Source of the DNA: JBBDMC01 sp963775235
Lineage (GTDB): Bacteria; Pseudomonadota; Alphaproteobacteria; Rhizobiales; Kaistiaceae
NCBI GenBank assembly: GCA_963775235.1
Contig: CAVZHY010000002.1
Location: forward strand, 558,001 to 622,000
DNA length: 64,000 nt
Direction: 5' to 3'
Shown here: positions 44,102-53,538 of the stretch, one piece after another
How the letters are laid out: each line of letters opens with the position of its first letter
How positions within the stretch are numbered: position 1 is the first letter of the stretch
Made by a program: the position numbers and the translations under genes
The notes under the pieces: generated by a model
Told to the model about the DNA's origin: nothing
The model's input: the letters and a program-made list of their open reading frames with translations, nothing else
The model's database searches: none

Positions 44102-44404
44102 TCACGGCTGCGGTCCGTCGTAACCTTCGATGACGACCAGGTCGGACTCCGCGACGCCCTCGCGGATCGCCCTGGCGCGGTGGTATTCCGGCGAGTGGTA
44201 GCAATCGAGTGCCGCCTGGTAGCTCGGAAACTCGATGACCACGTTGCGCCGTCGCGATGTCCCTTCGGGCGCTTCGAACGAGCCCCCGCGGATGAGGAAT
44301 CGCCCGCCGTATTTCCGGAGCGCCTCGGCGTTCTCTGCTCGATAGAGGTCGTATCGTGCCGGGTCGGTCACGTCGACACGCGCAATCCAGTATCCCTTGG
44401 CCAT
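44102..44404 (-). CDS. DUF1330 family protein
   Basis: A 100-residue ferredoxin-like (dimeric alpha-beta barrel) protein: AKGYWIARVDVTDPARYDLY, then GGRFLIRGGSFEAPEG and VIEFPSYQAALDCYHSPEY. The pattern is that of DUF1330. Its ATG overlaps the pyrF stop. Function unknown. Confidence 0.85.
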   Translation of the reverse strand: MAKGYWIARVDVTDPARYDLYRAENAEALRKYGGRFLIRGGSFEAPEGTSRRRNVVIEFPSYQAALDCYHSPEYHRARAIREGVAESDLVVIEGYDGPQP

Positions 44405-45133
44405 CACCCGGCCTCCCCTGCCTTTTCCATGGCCGACCGTTCGATTTCGGCGACAATCGCTGCAGCAGCGGCAGCCGGATCGGCGGCCGCGGTAATCGGC
44501 CGGCCGACCACCAGGTAGTCGGCCCCCGCGCCGATGGCCGCTGCCGGCATGGCGACGCGGCGCTGGTCATCGGCTGCGGCGCCGGCCAGCCGGATGCCGG
44601 GCGTAACGATCGTGAGGTCGGGTCCGACGACACCGCGCACCGCCGCCGCTTCCGCCGGCGATGCCACCACCCCGTCCATGCCGGCGGCGCGCGCGTCGGC
44701 GGCGCGCTGGACGGCGAGTTCCGCCGCCGACCAGTCATAACCTGCGTCCGTGAGGTCGTGATCGCTCATCGAGGTGAGCACGGTGACGCCGAGGAGACGG
44801 AGCGATGAATTCCCCCGGGCCGCGACCGCAGCCCGCATCGCCTTGGGATAGGCATGCACGGTGACGAAGGTCATGCCCATGTCGCGGATGCTGGCGATGG
44901 CGCCGGCAACCGTGTTGTCGATATCGAGCAGCTTGACGTCGAGGAACACCTTCTTGCCGTCGGCCGCCAATCGCGCGGCGATACCTGATACCGCCGTCGG
45001 CGAAGGCGAGCTGCAGTCCGACCTTGTAGAACGAGACCCCATCCTCCAACCGCTCGACCATGCCTTCGGCTTCCGCAACGCTGGCAAAGTCGAGCGCGAC
45101 GATCAGCCGGTCGCGGGCGGTGAGGGGAGTCAT
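44404..45133 (-). CDS. pyrF: Orotidine 5'-phosphate decarboxylase, frameshifted
   Basis: The last enzyme of UMP synthesis. The start is TPLTARDRLIVALDFASVAE with YKVGLQLAF following. The frame slips near 44983-44990 at the end of FADGG and resumes IAARLAADGKKVFLDVKLLD with the catalytic DxKxxD set (LDVKLLDID). LVVGRPITAAADPAAAAAAI is the phosphate-binding C-terminus. Restored length 242 residues. An extra base is the simplest explanation. Confidence 0.9.
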
Positions 45134-45192
45134 GGCGCCCGTATCGGGGAACCGCCGGGCGCGGTCAAGACGCGATTTTCTTGAACCGCGCC

Positions 45193-45768
45193 TCAATCCG
45201 CCAGCCGCGCGGCGAGGTCGACGAGCCGTCGCACCAGTTCCTTGAGCGCCACCGAGGGGGCCTCGTCGATGAACTCACCCGATTCGTTGAACGCCGCCTC
45301 GGCCCGCGGCACCTCGATCTTCTCCGGCACCACGATGCCGCGCACCGCGGCCGCCAGTACCCTGCGCAGGTCGATCAGCGCACGCGCGCCGCCGATCGGG
45401 CCGTTGGACGTGCTGCCGATACCGTAGACCTTGTGCCGGTAGGGGATGGTGCCGGTGTGGCGCACGCGGCTTACCCAGTCGAGCGTGTTCTTGAGAAGCG
45501 GCGGCAGCGACTGATTGTATTCGGGCGTCGCGATGAAGACGCCCTGGTGTGCCGCGATCAGGCGGGCGAGCTTGGTGGCGTTCTCCGGTACGCCCTTCTC
45601 CTCCTCGTGGTCGCCGTCGTAGATCGGCAGCGGGTAATCGGCGAGCGAGATGTGGGTCACGTCGGCGCCCGTGACCGCGAGCTCCTTGGCAGCCAGGGCG
45701 GCCAGCCTGGCAGACAGCGCGCCGGTGCGGGTCGAGCCGGCGAAGACGAGGATTTTCTGCGTGGTCAT
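45193..45768 (-). CDS. NADPH-dependent FMN reductase family protein
   Basis: A 191-residue flavodoxin-fold quinone/chromate-type reductase. KILVFAGSTRTGALSARLAA is the FMN phosphate loop; IATPEYNQSLPPLLKNTLDW is the family signature, and GSTSNGPIGGARALIDLRRV follows. An ATG at 45768 is preferred over one 12 codons earlier. Overlaps the methyltransferase stop by four bases, so co-transcribed. Confidence 0.88.
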   Translation of the reverse strand: MTTQKILVFAGSTRTGALSARLAALAAKELAVTGADVTHISLADYPLPIYDGDHEEEKGVPENATKLARLIAAHQGVFIATPEYNQSLPPLLKNTLDWVSRVRHTGTIPYRHKVYGIGSTSNGPIGGARALIDLRRVLAAAVRGIVVPEKIEVPRAEAAFNESGEFIDEAPSVALKELVRRLVDLAARLAD

Positions 45769-46340
45769 GGCGAACCCCCGGTTTCCGCCCGACGGTATAC
45801 CCACACCCTTGCCGGCGGCAGGTTGTTGAGGACGAACGCCGTCTGGCGGACGGTGAACCGCCCGGCAACCGCCTTCACCGGCGGGCCCAAGCCGTAAGAG
45901 AACTGGATGAGACCGCCGCCCGGAAGCACCCGGTCAAGCGCGGCCTCTACCAGCGCCAGGCGCGCCTCGGCGGGCCGATTGAGAAGCGGCAAACTGGAGA
46001 CCACCGCCGCGTATGGGCCGGCGAGGCCGGGCGGCAGGCTCATGGCGAGGTCGTAGGCATCGCCTTCGACCACGTTGAGGCCCTGGAACCGCTCGCGGAG
46101 GAGGGTGCAGAAATCCGGGTTGAACTCGATTGCAACGATGCGCTCCGCCGCGACCCCGCGCGCGACCAGCGCCGCGGTCACCGGCCCGGTTCCGGGGCCG
46201 AGTTCCAGCACCGGCCATTCCCCGCCGGGCGGCACCTCGCGCGCCATGGCGCTGGCGAGCGCCTTGCCCGAGGGGCTGATGGCGCCGGTCAGCGCCGGTT
46301 TGGCGATCCAGTTGCGGAAGAAGCGCAGACCGTCAGCCAT
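45765..46340 (-). CDS. PmtA-like phospholipid N-methyltransferase
   Basis: A 191-residue class I methyltransferase. FRNWIAKPALTGAISPSGKA, then VLELGPGTGPVTAALVARGV (motif I) and IEFNPDFCTLLRERF. The ISPSGKALASAMA entry is typical of the PmtA/ribosomal adenine dimethylase-like group that converts phosphatidylethanolamine to phosphatidylcholine in Hyphomicrobiales. Located just downstream of dnaJ, as in several relatives. Lipid substrate is inferred from the resemblance only. Confidence 0.75.
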   Translation of the reverse strand: MADGLRFFRNWIAKPALTGAISPSGKALASAMAREVPPGGEWPVLELGPGTGPVTAALVARGVAAERIVAIEFNPDFCTLLRERFQGLNVVEGDAYDLAMSLPPGLAGPYAAVVSSLPLLNRPAEARLALVEAALDRVLPGGGLIQFSYGLGPPVKAVAGRFTVRQTAFVLNNLPPARVWVYRRAETGGSP

Positions 46341-46358
46341 GGACTTGGTGACGTCCGG

Positions 46359-47495
46359 TCACCCACCCAGGCCTTCGAGGAAATCGCGCACGCGGGCGAA
46401 GAAGCCGGTCGATTCGGGATTGTTCTCGGCAGACGACACGCGCTCGAACTCCTCCAGCAACTCCCGTTGCTTCCGCGTGAGGTTCTGCGGCGTCTCCGCC
46501 ACGACCTGGATGTACATGTCGCCGACGCGCGACGTCCTCAGCACCGGCATCCCCTTGCCCTTGAGGCGGAACTGCTTGCCGGTCTGGGTGCCGTCTGGAA
46601 CCTTCACGCGCGTCTTGCCGCCATCGATGGTCGGCACCTGAAACTCGCCGCCGAGCGCCGCCGTGGTGATCGATATCGGCACGCGGCAGAAGATGTCGGC
46701 GCCGTCGCGCTGGAAGAACTCGTGTGGCTTGATCGACAGGAAGATGTAGAGGTCGCCGGCGGGGCCGCCGCGGAGACCGGCCTCACCCTCGCCGGCAAGG
46801 CGAATACGGGTGCCGTCCTCGATCCCGGCGGGGATGTTGACCGAAAGCTTGCGCTCTTCTGTCACCCGGCCGGCGCCGTGGCATTCCGCGCACGGGTCGG
46901 CGATCACCGAGCCGCGGCCCTGGCAGGTGGGGCAGGTGCGCTCGATCGAGAAAAAGCCCTGCGCGGCGCGCACGCGCCCGTGGCCGTCGCAGGTGCTGCA
47001 GGTCTTGGGACTTGATCCCGGCTTGGCGCCGCTGCCGGCACAGGTCGCACAGGTGACCTTGGTCGGCACCTCGATCTCGGCGGTCTTGCCGGCGAAGCCC
47101 TCCTCCAGCGAAATCTCCATGTTGTAGCGGAGGTCGGCGCCCCGCTCGCGTCCCGAGCGGGTCGTGCGGCGAGCACCTCCTCCCATCATGTCGCCGAAGA
47201 TGTTGTCGAAGATGTCCGACATGGAAGAGGCGAAATCGCCGTTGAAGCCGCCCATGCCGCCGGCGCCGTTCTCGAAGGCGGCGTGGCCGAACCGATCATA
47301 GGCCGCGCGCTTCTGCGGGTCCTTCAGGCACTCGTATGCGGCGCTGACTTCCTTGAATTTGATCTCGGCGGTGTGGTCACCCGGATTGCGGTCCGGATGG
47401 TGCTTCATCGCGAGCTTCCGGAAGGCTGCCTTCAGCACCTTCTCGTCCGCGTCGCGCGAAACGCCGAGTATTTCGTAAAAATCCACCTTCGTCAT
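46359..47495 (-). CDS. dnaJ: Chaperone DnaJ
   Basis: A 378-residue type I J protein. The J domain has YEILGVSRDADEKVLKAAFR and the HPD motif in MKHHPDRNPGD. A Gly-rich linker follows. The four zinc-binding repeats are CATCAGSG, CSTCDGHG, CPTCQGRG and CAECHGAG. It lies about 100 bp downstream of dnaK in the same direction. Confidence 0.95.
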   Translation of the reverse strand: MTKVDFYEILGVSRDADEKVLKAAFRKLAMKHHPDRNPGDHTAEIKFKEVSAAYECLKDPQKRAAYDRFGHAAFENGAGGMGGFNGDFASSMSDIFDNIFGDMMGGGARRTTRSGRERGADLRYNMEISLEEGFAGKTAEIEVPTKVTCATCAGSGAKPGSSPKTCSTCDGHGRVRAAQGFFSIERTCPTCQGRGSVIADPCAECHGAGRVTEERKLSVNIPAGIEDGTRIRLAGEGEAGLRGGPAGDLYIFLSIKPHEFFQRDGADIFCRVPISITTAALGGEFQVPTIDGGKTRVKVPDGTQTGKQFRLKGKGMPVLRTSRVGDMYIQVVAETPQNLTRKQRELLEEFERVSSAENNPESTGFFARVRDFLEGLGG

Positions 47496-47601
47496 TCATG
47501 GGCCCCCGAAAACGTCCCCGCCGACGCTTTCCGGTGTCATCGGGCGACGGCCAGCGCACGCCGCGTCCGGCCGAATCGACGGCCGGACGCGATGCACGAT
47601 A

Positions 47602-49519
<1,918 letters not shown>

Positions 49520-49640
49520 TGTCTTGCTCTCCATTGCGGCAGACCGAGACGGGTCCCCCTTCAGGGCCCCCGGCCGATCCCCTGACGTGATTCGGCGCCC
49601 CCTGTCGAGCAAAACGGCGGGGTAGCGCGCGTTCCACGCG

Positions 49641-49670
49641 TATATAAGAAGGGAGAAAATCAGTCGCAAG
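49641..49670 (-). promoter_or_regulatory. Candidate RpoH (heat-shock sigma) promoter of dnaKJ
   Basis: On the minus strand CTTG (49670-49667) is separated by 18 bases from CTTATATA (49648-49641). Alphaproteobacterial RpoH promoters have CTTG, a 17-18-base gap and a CTATAT-like element. It lies about 120 bp upstream of the dnaK start. No CIRCE repeat is seen, so RpoH control is the better model. Confidence 0.55.
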
Positions 49671-49789
49671 CGGCGGTCGGCACGGTGTCCGGCCCATCAT
49701 GCCGGGAATCGTGAAGCTGACCGTCGGGCGGGGTTTTTCCGGCGCCAGATGCGGATATGAAGGGTGCTGGCAAAAGAGCGCAGGACCGG

Positions 49790-50425
49790 ATGCACGAACG
49801 GACCCTTGATTTCTGGTTTTCCATCGGCAGCACGTACAGCTACCTGTCCGTGATGCGGATCGACCAGATCGCGGCAGACCGGGGATTTGCGGTCCGCTGG
49901 CGGCCGTTCTCGGTACGTCAGCTGATGCGCGAGATGGACAACATTCCTTTCGCCAACAAGCCGGTGAAATCCGCCTACATGTGGCGCGACGTGGAGCGAC
50001 GGGCAACGGCATACGGGCTGGTCGCGCGCGTGCCGGTGCCGTATCCGCTGAAAGAACTCGACCTCGCCAATCGGGTGGCCATCGTCGCCGCACGCGACGG
50101 CTGGTGCCCTGCCTATGTCCGCGCCACCTACCGTCGCTGGTTCGAGGACCACCTCGAGCCAGGCCTGGAGCCCAACCTTTCGGCGAGCATCGCGGACGCC
50201 GGGCGCGACCCGGCTGCAGTCGTTGCCGAGGCCAGTGGCGACGCTGTGGGCGCGGCGTATCGGGCGGCCACCGACGCGGCCCGCGAACTGGGCATCTTCG
50301 GCTCGCCGAATTTTGTTGTCGGGCGCGAGCTTTTCTGGGGCGACGACCGCCTGGATGACGCCATCGCATGGCTTGGTCGCGCCCGGCCGCCCTCCAACGG
50401 CCGAAGGCCCGGGTCCGACGACTAG
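49790..50425 (+). CDS. DsbA-like thioredoxin-fold protein, HCCA isomerase family
   Basis: A 211-residue protein of the 2-hydroxychromene-2-carboxylate isomerase/kappa-GST group. LDFWFSIGSTYSYLSVMRID has a serine in place of the DsbA CxxC motif, as expected for this family. The C-terminal GIFGSPNFVVGRELFWGDDR is the family signature with the cis-proline loop. The ATG at 49790 follows AGGA; another ATG lies 11 codons upstream. Overlaps the convergent DUF6295 gene by four bases. Substrate unknown. Confidence 0.82.
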   Translation: MHERTLDFWFSIGSTYSYLSVMRIDQIAADRGFAVRWRPFSVRQLMREMDNIPFANKPVKSAYMWRDVERRATAYGLVARVPVPYPLKELDLANRVAIVAARDGWCPAYVRATYRRWFEDHLEPGLEPNLSASIADAGRDPAAVVAEASGDAVGAAYRAATDAARELGIFGSPNFVVGRELFWGDDRLDDAIAWLGRARPPSNGRRPGSDD

Positions 50426-50730
50426 ACAGTCACGTGATCGTTCCGATGCTCATGCCCATGAGCATGACCTTCACCGTGGGCCGCCTCGCCGCTGGCGAGT
50501 GCGGCGAGGATCGCATCGACGAGAGCGCGGGCCGATTTCGCACTGAGCTCGATCGCCACGCGCTCCTGGCCGCCATCGGCCTGCGAGATCAGGTCGACGC
50601 CGAGAGCATGATCGAGCGGCGCATGGAACGGATGGTCGTAATAGACATGGGCGGTGTCGACACGCATCCACCCCGACGGCCCCTTGGCGCTGCCGGTGAG
50701 CTTGGCGGTCTCGACGATATAGGAACACAT
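50422..50730 (-). CDS. DUF6295-like small protein with His-rich tail
   Basis: A 102-residue protein starting MCSYIVETAKLTGSAKGPSG and containing HVYYDHPFHAPLDHALGVDL and ERVAIELSAKSARALVDAIL. The pattern agrees with DUF6295. The last 20 residues contain seven histidines (HGEGHAHGHEHRNDH), suggesting metal binding. Probably co-transcribed with the upstream dienelactone-hydrolase gene. Confidence 0.6.
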   Translation of the reverse strand: MCSYIVETAKLTGSAKGPSGWMRVDTAHVYYDHPFHAPLDHALGVDLISQADGGQERVAIELSAKSARALVDAILAALASGEAAHGEGHAHGHEHRNDHVTV

Positions 50731-50757
50731 GGGATCGATTCCTTCGGACAGGGGAAA

Positions 50758-51510
50758 TCAGGCGGCCAGTGTATGGCCGAGGAAGGCGAAGACCTTCGCC
50801 CACCCGTCGTTGGCCGCCTCGACGCGGTACATCGGGCGCGTGACGGCAAAGAAGCCGTGCCCGGCGTTGTCGTACCGGTGGAACTCGTAGGTCTTCTTGT
50901 GTTTCTTCAACACCGCCTCGGTTCGGTTCACCTGGTCCGGGGAGGGGTTCTGGTCATCGTTACCGAAGAGACCGAGCAGCGGCGCCTTCAGCGCCTCGGT
51001 ATAATCGATGGGCGCCACCGGGCGCTTGTCCGAAAGCTGGGCAGGATCGTCGACAATGACGTTGCCGCCCCAGCAATCCACGACGGCATCGAAGACTTCA
51101 GGGCGCCGGCAGGCGGCAAGGTACGAGTGGCGGCCGCCGGAGCAGAAACCCATGATTCCGACCTTGCCGTTGGAGAGGGGATTGGAGCGAAGCCAATCCG
51201 CCGCCGCGACCGCGTCGGCCACCACCTCGTCATCCGGAACGCCGCCGGCGGCGCGGGCGCGGGCGGCGAGGTCGTCCGGTGACCCCTCGCCGTAGCGTAC
51301 GAAAAGGTGATGCGAGATGGCGGCGATGCCGTGGTGGGCAAACTTTCGCACCACTTCCTTGGACCACTCGTCCCAGCCCGGTATGTGATGGATGACCACC
51401 ATGCTCGGAAACGGTCCCTCGCCCAACGGTCGCGCCGCGTAGGCCTCGATCAGGTCGTTCTTGTCGCCCCGAAAAGCGACGGTTTCGGCAATCTGCCCTT
51501 CGTACTTCAT
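50758..51510 (-). CDS. Dienelactone hydrolase family protein
   Basis: A 250-residue alpha/beta hydrolase. The nucleophile elbow is GIMGFCSGGRHSYLAA (Cys). FGNDDQNPSPDQVNRTEA holds the likely acidic residue, and YDNAGHGFFAVTRP the histidine. The N-terminal IHHIPGWDEWSKEVVRKFA oxyanion region is typical. The native substrate may be a dienelactone or another ester; not resolvable here. Confidence 0.88.
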   Translation of the reverse strand: MKYEGQIAETVAFRGDKNDLIEAYAARPLGEGPFPSMVVIHHIPGWDEWSKEVVRKFAHHGIAAISHHLFVRYGEGSPDDLAARARAAGGVPDDEVVADAVAAADWLRSNPLSNGKVGIMGFCSGGRHSYLAACRRPEVFDAVVDCWGGNVIVDDPAQLSDKRPVAPIDYTEALKAPLLGLFGNDDQNPSPDQVNRTEAVLKKHKKTYEFHRYDNAGHGFFAVTRPMYRVEAANDGWAKVFAFLGHTLAA

Positions 51511-51626
51511 GGCACCTCGCGATGATGACGGTGTGGTTCGCCCGACTTGCTAACGTGCCACGATCGGTCGACACAAGGTACCCGCGCCGCCGGCCTTGTG
51601 CGGATTGCACGCAGGACCAGTTCGTG

Positions 51627-52247
51627 ATGAAGGGATTCGCCGTTCGCCCCGGATACCTCGACCGCGCGGCCGGGGAGCACCTGGTTGCCGACCTCCGCAC
51701 CGCCGAGGCAGCGGCGCCGTTCTTCACGCCGGCCATGCCGAAGACCGGCAAGCCGTTCTCGGTCCGCATGACCAATCTCGGACCGCTTGGCTGGGTGTCG
51801 GACAAGGACGGCGGATACCGCTACGAGCCGACCCACCCGGTGACTGCAAAGCCGTGGCCGCCGATCCCGGCGATGGTGCTCGACATCTGGCGCGACGTGG
51901 CGGGCTATCCGCACGACCCCGAGGCATGCCTCGTCAATTACTACGCGCCCGGCGCCAGGATGGGGCTGCACCAGGACCGCGACGAGGAGGACTTCGCTGC
52001 GCCAGTCGTCTCCATTTCGCTCGGCGACACCTGCCGCTTCCGCCTCGGCAGTAACGAGAGGGGCGGTCCAACACAGTCGATGAAACTCGCTTCGGGCGAC
52101 GTGGTCGTGCTCGGTGGTGAGGCTCGTCTTGCCTTCCACGGCGTCGACCGTATCTACTCCGGCACCTCGACGCTGCTCGACGACTGGTTCCCCGACGGCG
52201 GCCGCATCAACCTGACACTGCGTCGGGTCACTCGGCCGCGAGGATGA
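51627..52247 (+). CDS. alkB: AlkB-type alpha-ketoglutarate-dependent dioxygenase
   Basis: A 206-residue Fe(II)/2-oxoglutarate DNA-repair enzyme removing 1-methyladenine and 3-methylcytosine. The iron ligands are in GLHQDRDEEDF (HxD) and RLAFHGVDR (His), and the co-substrate arginines in RINLTLRRVTRP. NYYAPGARMGLHQD is the typical approach. The ATG at 51627 is chosen because it begins the conserved domain. Diverges from the dienelactone hydrolase gene. Confidence 0.88.
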   Translation: MKGFAVRPGYLDRAAGEHLVADLRTAEAAAPFFTPAMPKTGKPFSVRMTNLGPLGWVSDKDGGYRYEPTHPVTAKPWPPIPAMVLDIWRDVAGYPHDPEACLVNYYAPGARMGLHQDRDEEDFAAPVVSISLGDTCRFRLGSNERGGPTQSMKLASGDVVVLGGEARLAFHGVDRIYSGTSTLLDDWFPDGGRINLTLRRVTRPRG

Positions 52248-52323
52248 TTGCCCTGCGATGGCCGCCCTATTATCACCGACATCACCGGCGAATGACCTAC
52301 CGCCACAAAGAACGGAGAACCAC

Positions 52324-53043
52324 GTGAAACACCAGGCCATCGAACTTGGGCGAACGCTCGTCGGTGCCGCGCTTCTGACCATCGTCCTGAAAACCGTGGC
52401 CTTCGCCACTTACTACATCCCGTCTGAGAGCATGGTGCCTACCTTCGAGGTCGGCGACCGCCTGGTCGCCACCAAGTTCGACTACGGCTACGGCCCCTAT
52501 TCGATGCCGTTGATCAGCCTGCCGCACCTGCCGTTCGATGATGGCCGGCTGTTTGGGCGCCTGCCAAACCGGGGTGACGTGGTGCTCTTCCGCCACCCGG
52601 CGACGGGCGAGACCCTTATCAAACGGGTGATCGGCCTGCCTGGCGATCGCATCCAGGTCACCGATGGGCAACTGATCATCAATGGCGAGGTTGCCCCGCG
52701 CCATTTCGTCAAGACGTACGCCTACCAGCAGTACGAGGGGCCGCCCGTCCGCGTGAGCGAGTACGAGGAGACGCTGCCCGGCGGTGACACCCACCCGATC
52801 ATCATCCAGTCCGACCACGACCCGCAGGAGAATACGGGCGTGTACGTGGTGCCGCCTGACCATCTTTTCATGATGGGCGACAACCGCGACAACTCTGCCG
52901 ACAGCCGCTACGCCGAACTGGGCTACGTGCCGGTGGCCAACCTCATCGGCCACGCGCGGGTGATCGTCTACTCGCTGCACGAGTGCCGGGCGGAGGCGGG
53001 CCTCACCTGCGCGCCACGGCGCTATCTGACCCCGGTCGACTGA
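52324..53043 (+). CDS. lepB: Signal peptidase I
   Basis: A 239-residue type I signal peptidase. One N-terminal membrane segment (about residues 11-30) is followed by YYIPSESMVPTFEVGDRLVA with the catalytic Ser36. The catalytic lysine is in TLIKRVIGLPGDRI, and FMMGDNRDNSADSRY is box E. The GTG at 52324 follows GGAG and gives the usual short cytoplasmic tail; an upstream ATG at 52258 is less likely. A second lepB may exist elsewhere, as is common in the order. Confidence 0.9.
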   Translation: MKHQAIELGRTLVGAALLTIVLKTVAFATYYIPSESMVPTFEVGDRLVATKFDYGYGPYSMPLISLPHLPFDDGRLFGRLPNRGDVVLFRHPATGETLIKRVIGLPGDRIQVTDGQLIINGEVAPRHFVKTYAYQQYEGPPVRVSEYEETLPGGDTHPIIIQSDHDPQENTGVYVVPPDHLFMMGDNRDNSADSRYAELGYVPVANLIGHARVIVYSLHECRAEAGLTCAPRRYLTPVD

Positions 53044-53065
53044 CCCGGTCGACTGAATCGGGTCC

Positions 53066-53455
53066 CTACATGCTGGCCGGCACCGGCACCATCCAGCCCT
53101 GAGCCGCGCCGCCGGGATCGGCAACGATCGCGATACGGCCGACGCCGGGTGCCTCCCACGGTTCGCGCAGCACCTTGCCGCCTGCCTCCTTCAGCTTCTT
53201 CAGCCGCTTGTCGAGGTCGTCGACGGCGATATAGGCGAACCATTGTTCGGGCATGCCCTGGAACATCGGCCCGTCCATCTTGAACATGCCGCCGACCATC
53301 TGGTCGCCCGACTTGATGATGGTGTAGGTCCCGTACATTTCGCCCATGGGCATGTCGTCGAAAGTCCAGCCTAGCGTCTTCTTATAGAAATCCTTGGCCT
53401 TCTTGGCGTCGCGGGTCATCAGCTCATTCCAGTGGAAAGCACCGTGCGCAGTCAT
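53066..53455 (-). CDS. VOC (glyoxalase/bleomycin resistance) family protein
   Basis: A 129-residue vicinal-oxygen-chelate protein with HWNELMTRDAKKAKDFYKKT, then IIKSGDQMVGGMFKMDGP and IAIVADPGGAAQGWMVPVP. Two beta-alpha-beta-beta-beta modules are recognisable. Activity unknown. A near-perfect palindrome lies just upstream of its start, suggesting repressor control. Confidence 0.85.
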   Translation of the reverse strand: MTAHGAFHWNELMTRDAKKAKDFYKKTLGWTFDDMPMGEMYGTYTIIKSGDQMVGGMFKMDGPMFQGMPEQWFAYIAVDDLDKRLKKLKEAGGKVLREPWEAPGVGRIAIVADPGGAAQGWMVPVPASM

Positions 53456-53470
53456 TGCTACCTACCTCCT

Positions 53471-53490
53471 GTTTAACCGAATGGTTAAAC
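53471..53490. promoter_or_regulatory. Perfect palindromic operator upstream of the VOC gene
   Basis: GTTTAACC GAAT GGTTAAAC is an 8-bp perfect inverted repeat with a 4-bp centre. It lies 16 bp upstream of the VOC start codon. The form resembles operators of ArsR- or TetR-type repressors that control VOC and SRPBCC genes. No regulator gene is adjacent. Confidence 0.6.
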
Positions 53491-53538
53491 GGACATTAGC
53501 CGAAAATCCGGGCGGGGCAAGTGACAAATTTGCGATCG

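Noticed and set aside
53471..53490. Possible CtrA site in GTTTAACCGAATGGTTAAAC
   Set aside because: The TTAA half-sites are separated by eight bases, not seven, and the longer perfect palindrome fits a dimeric repressor operator better.
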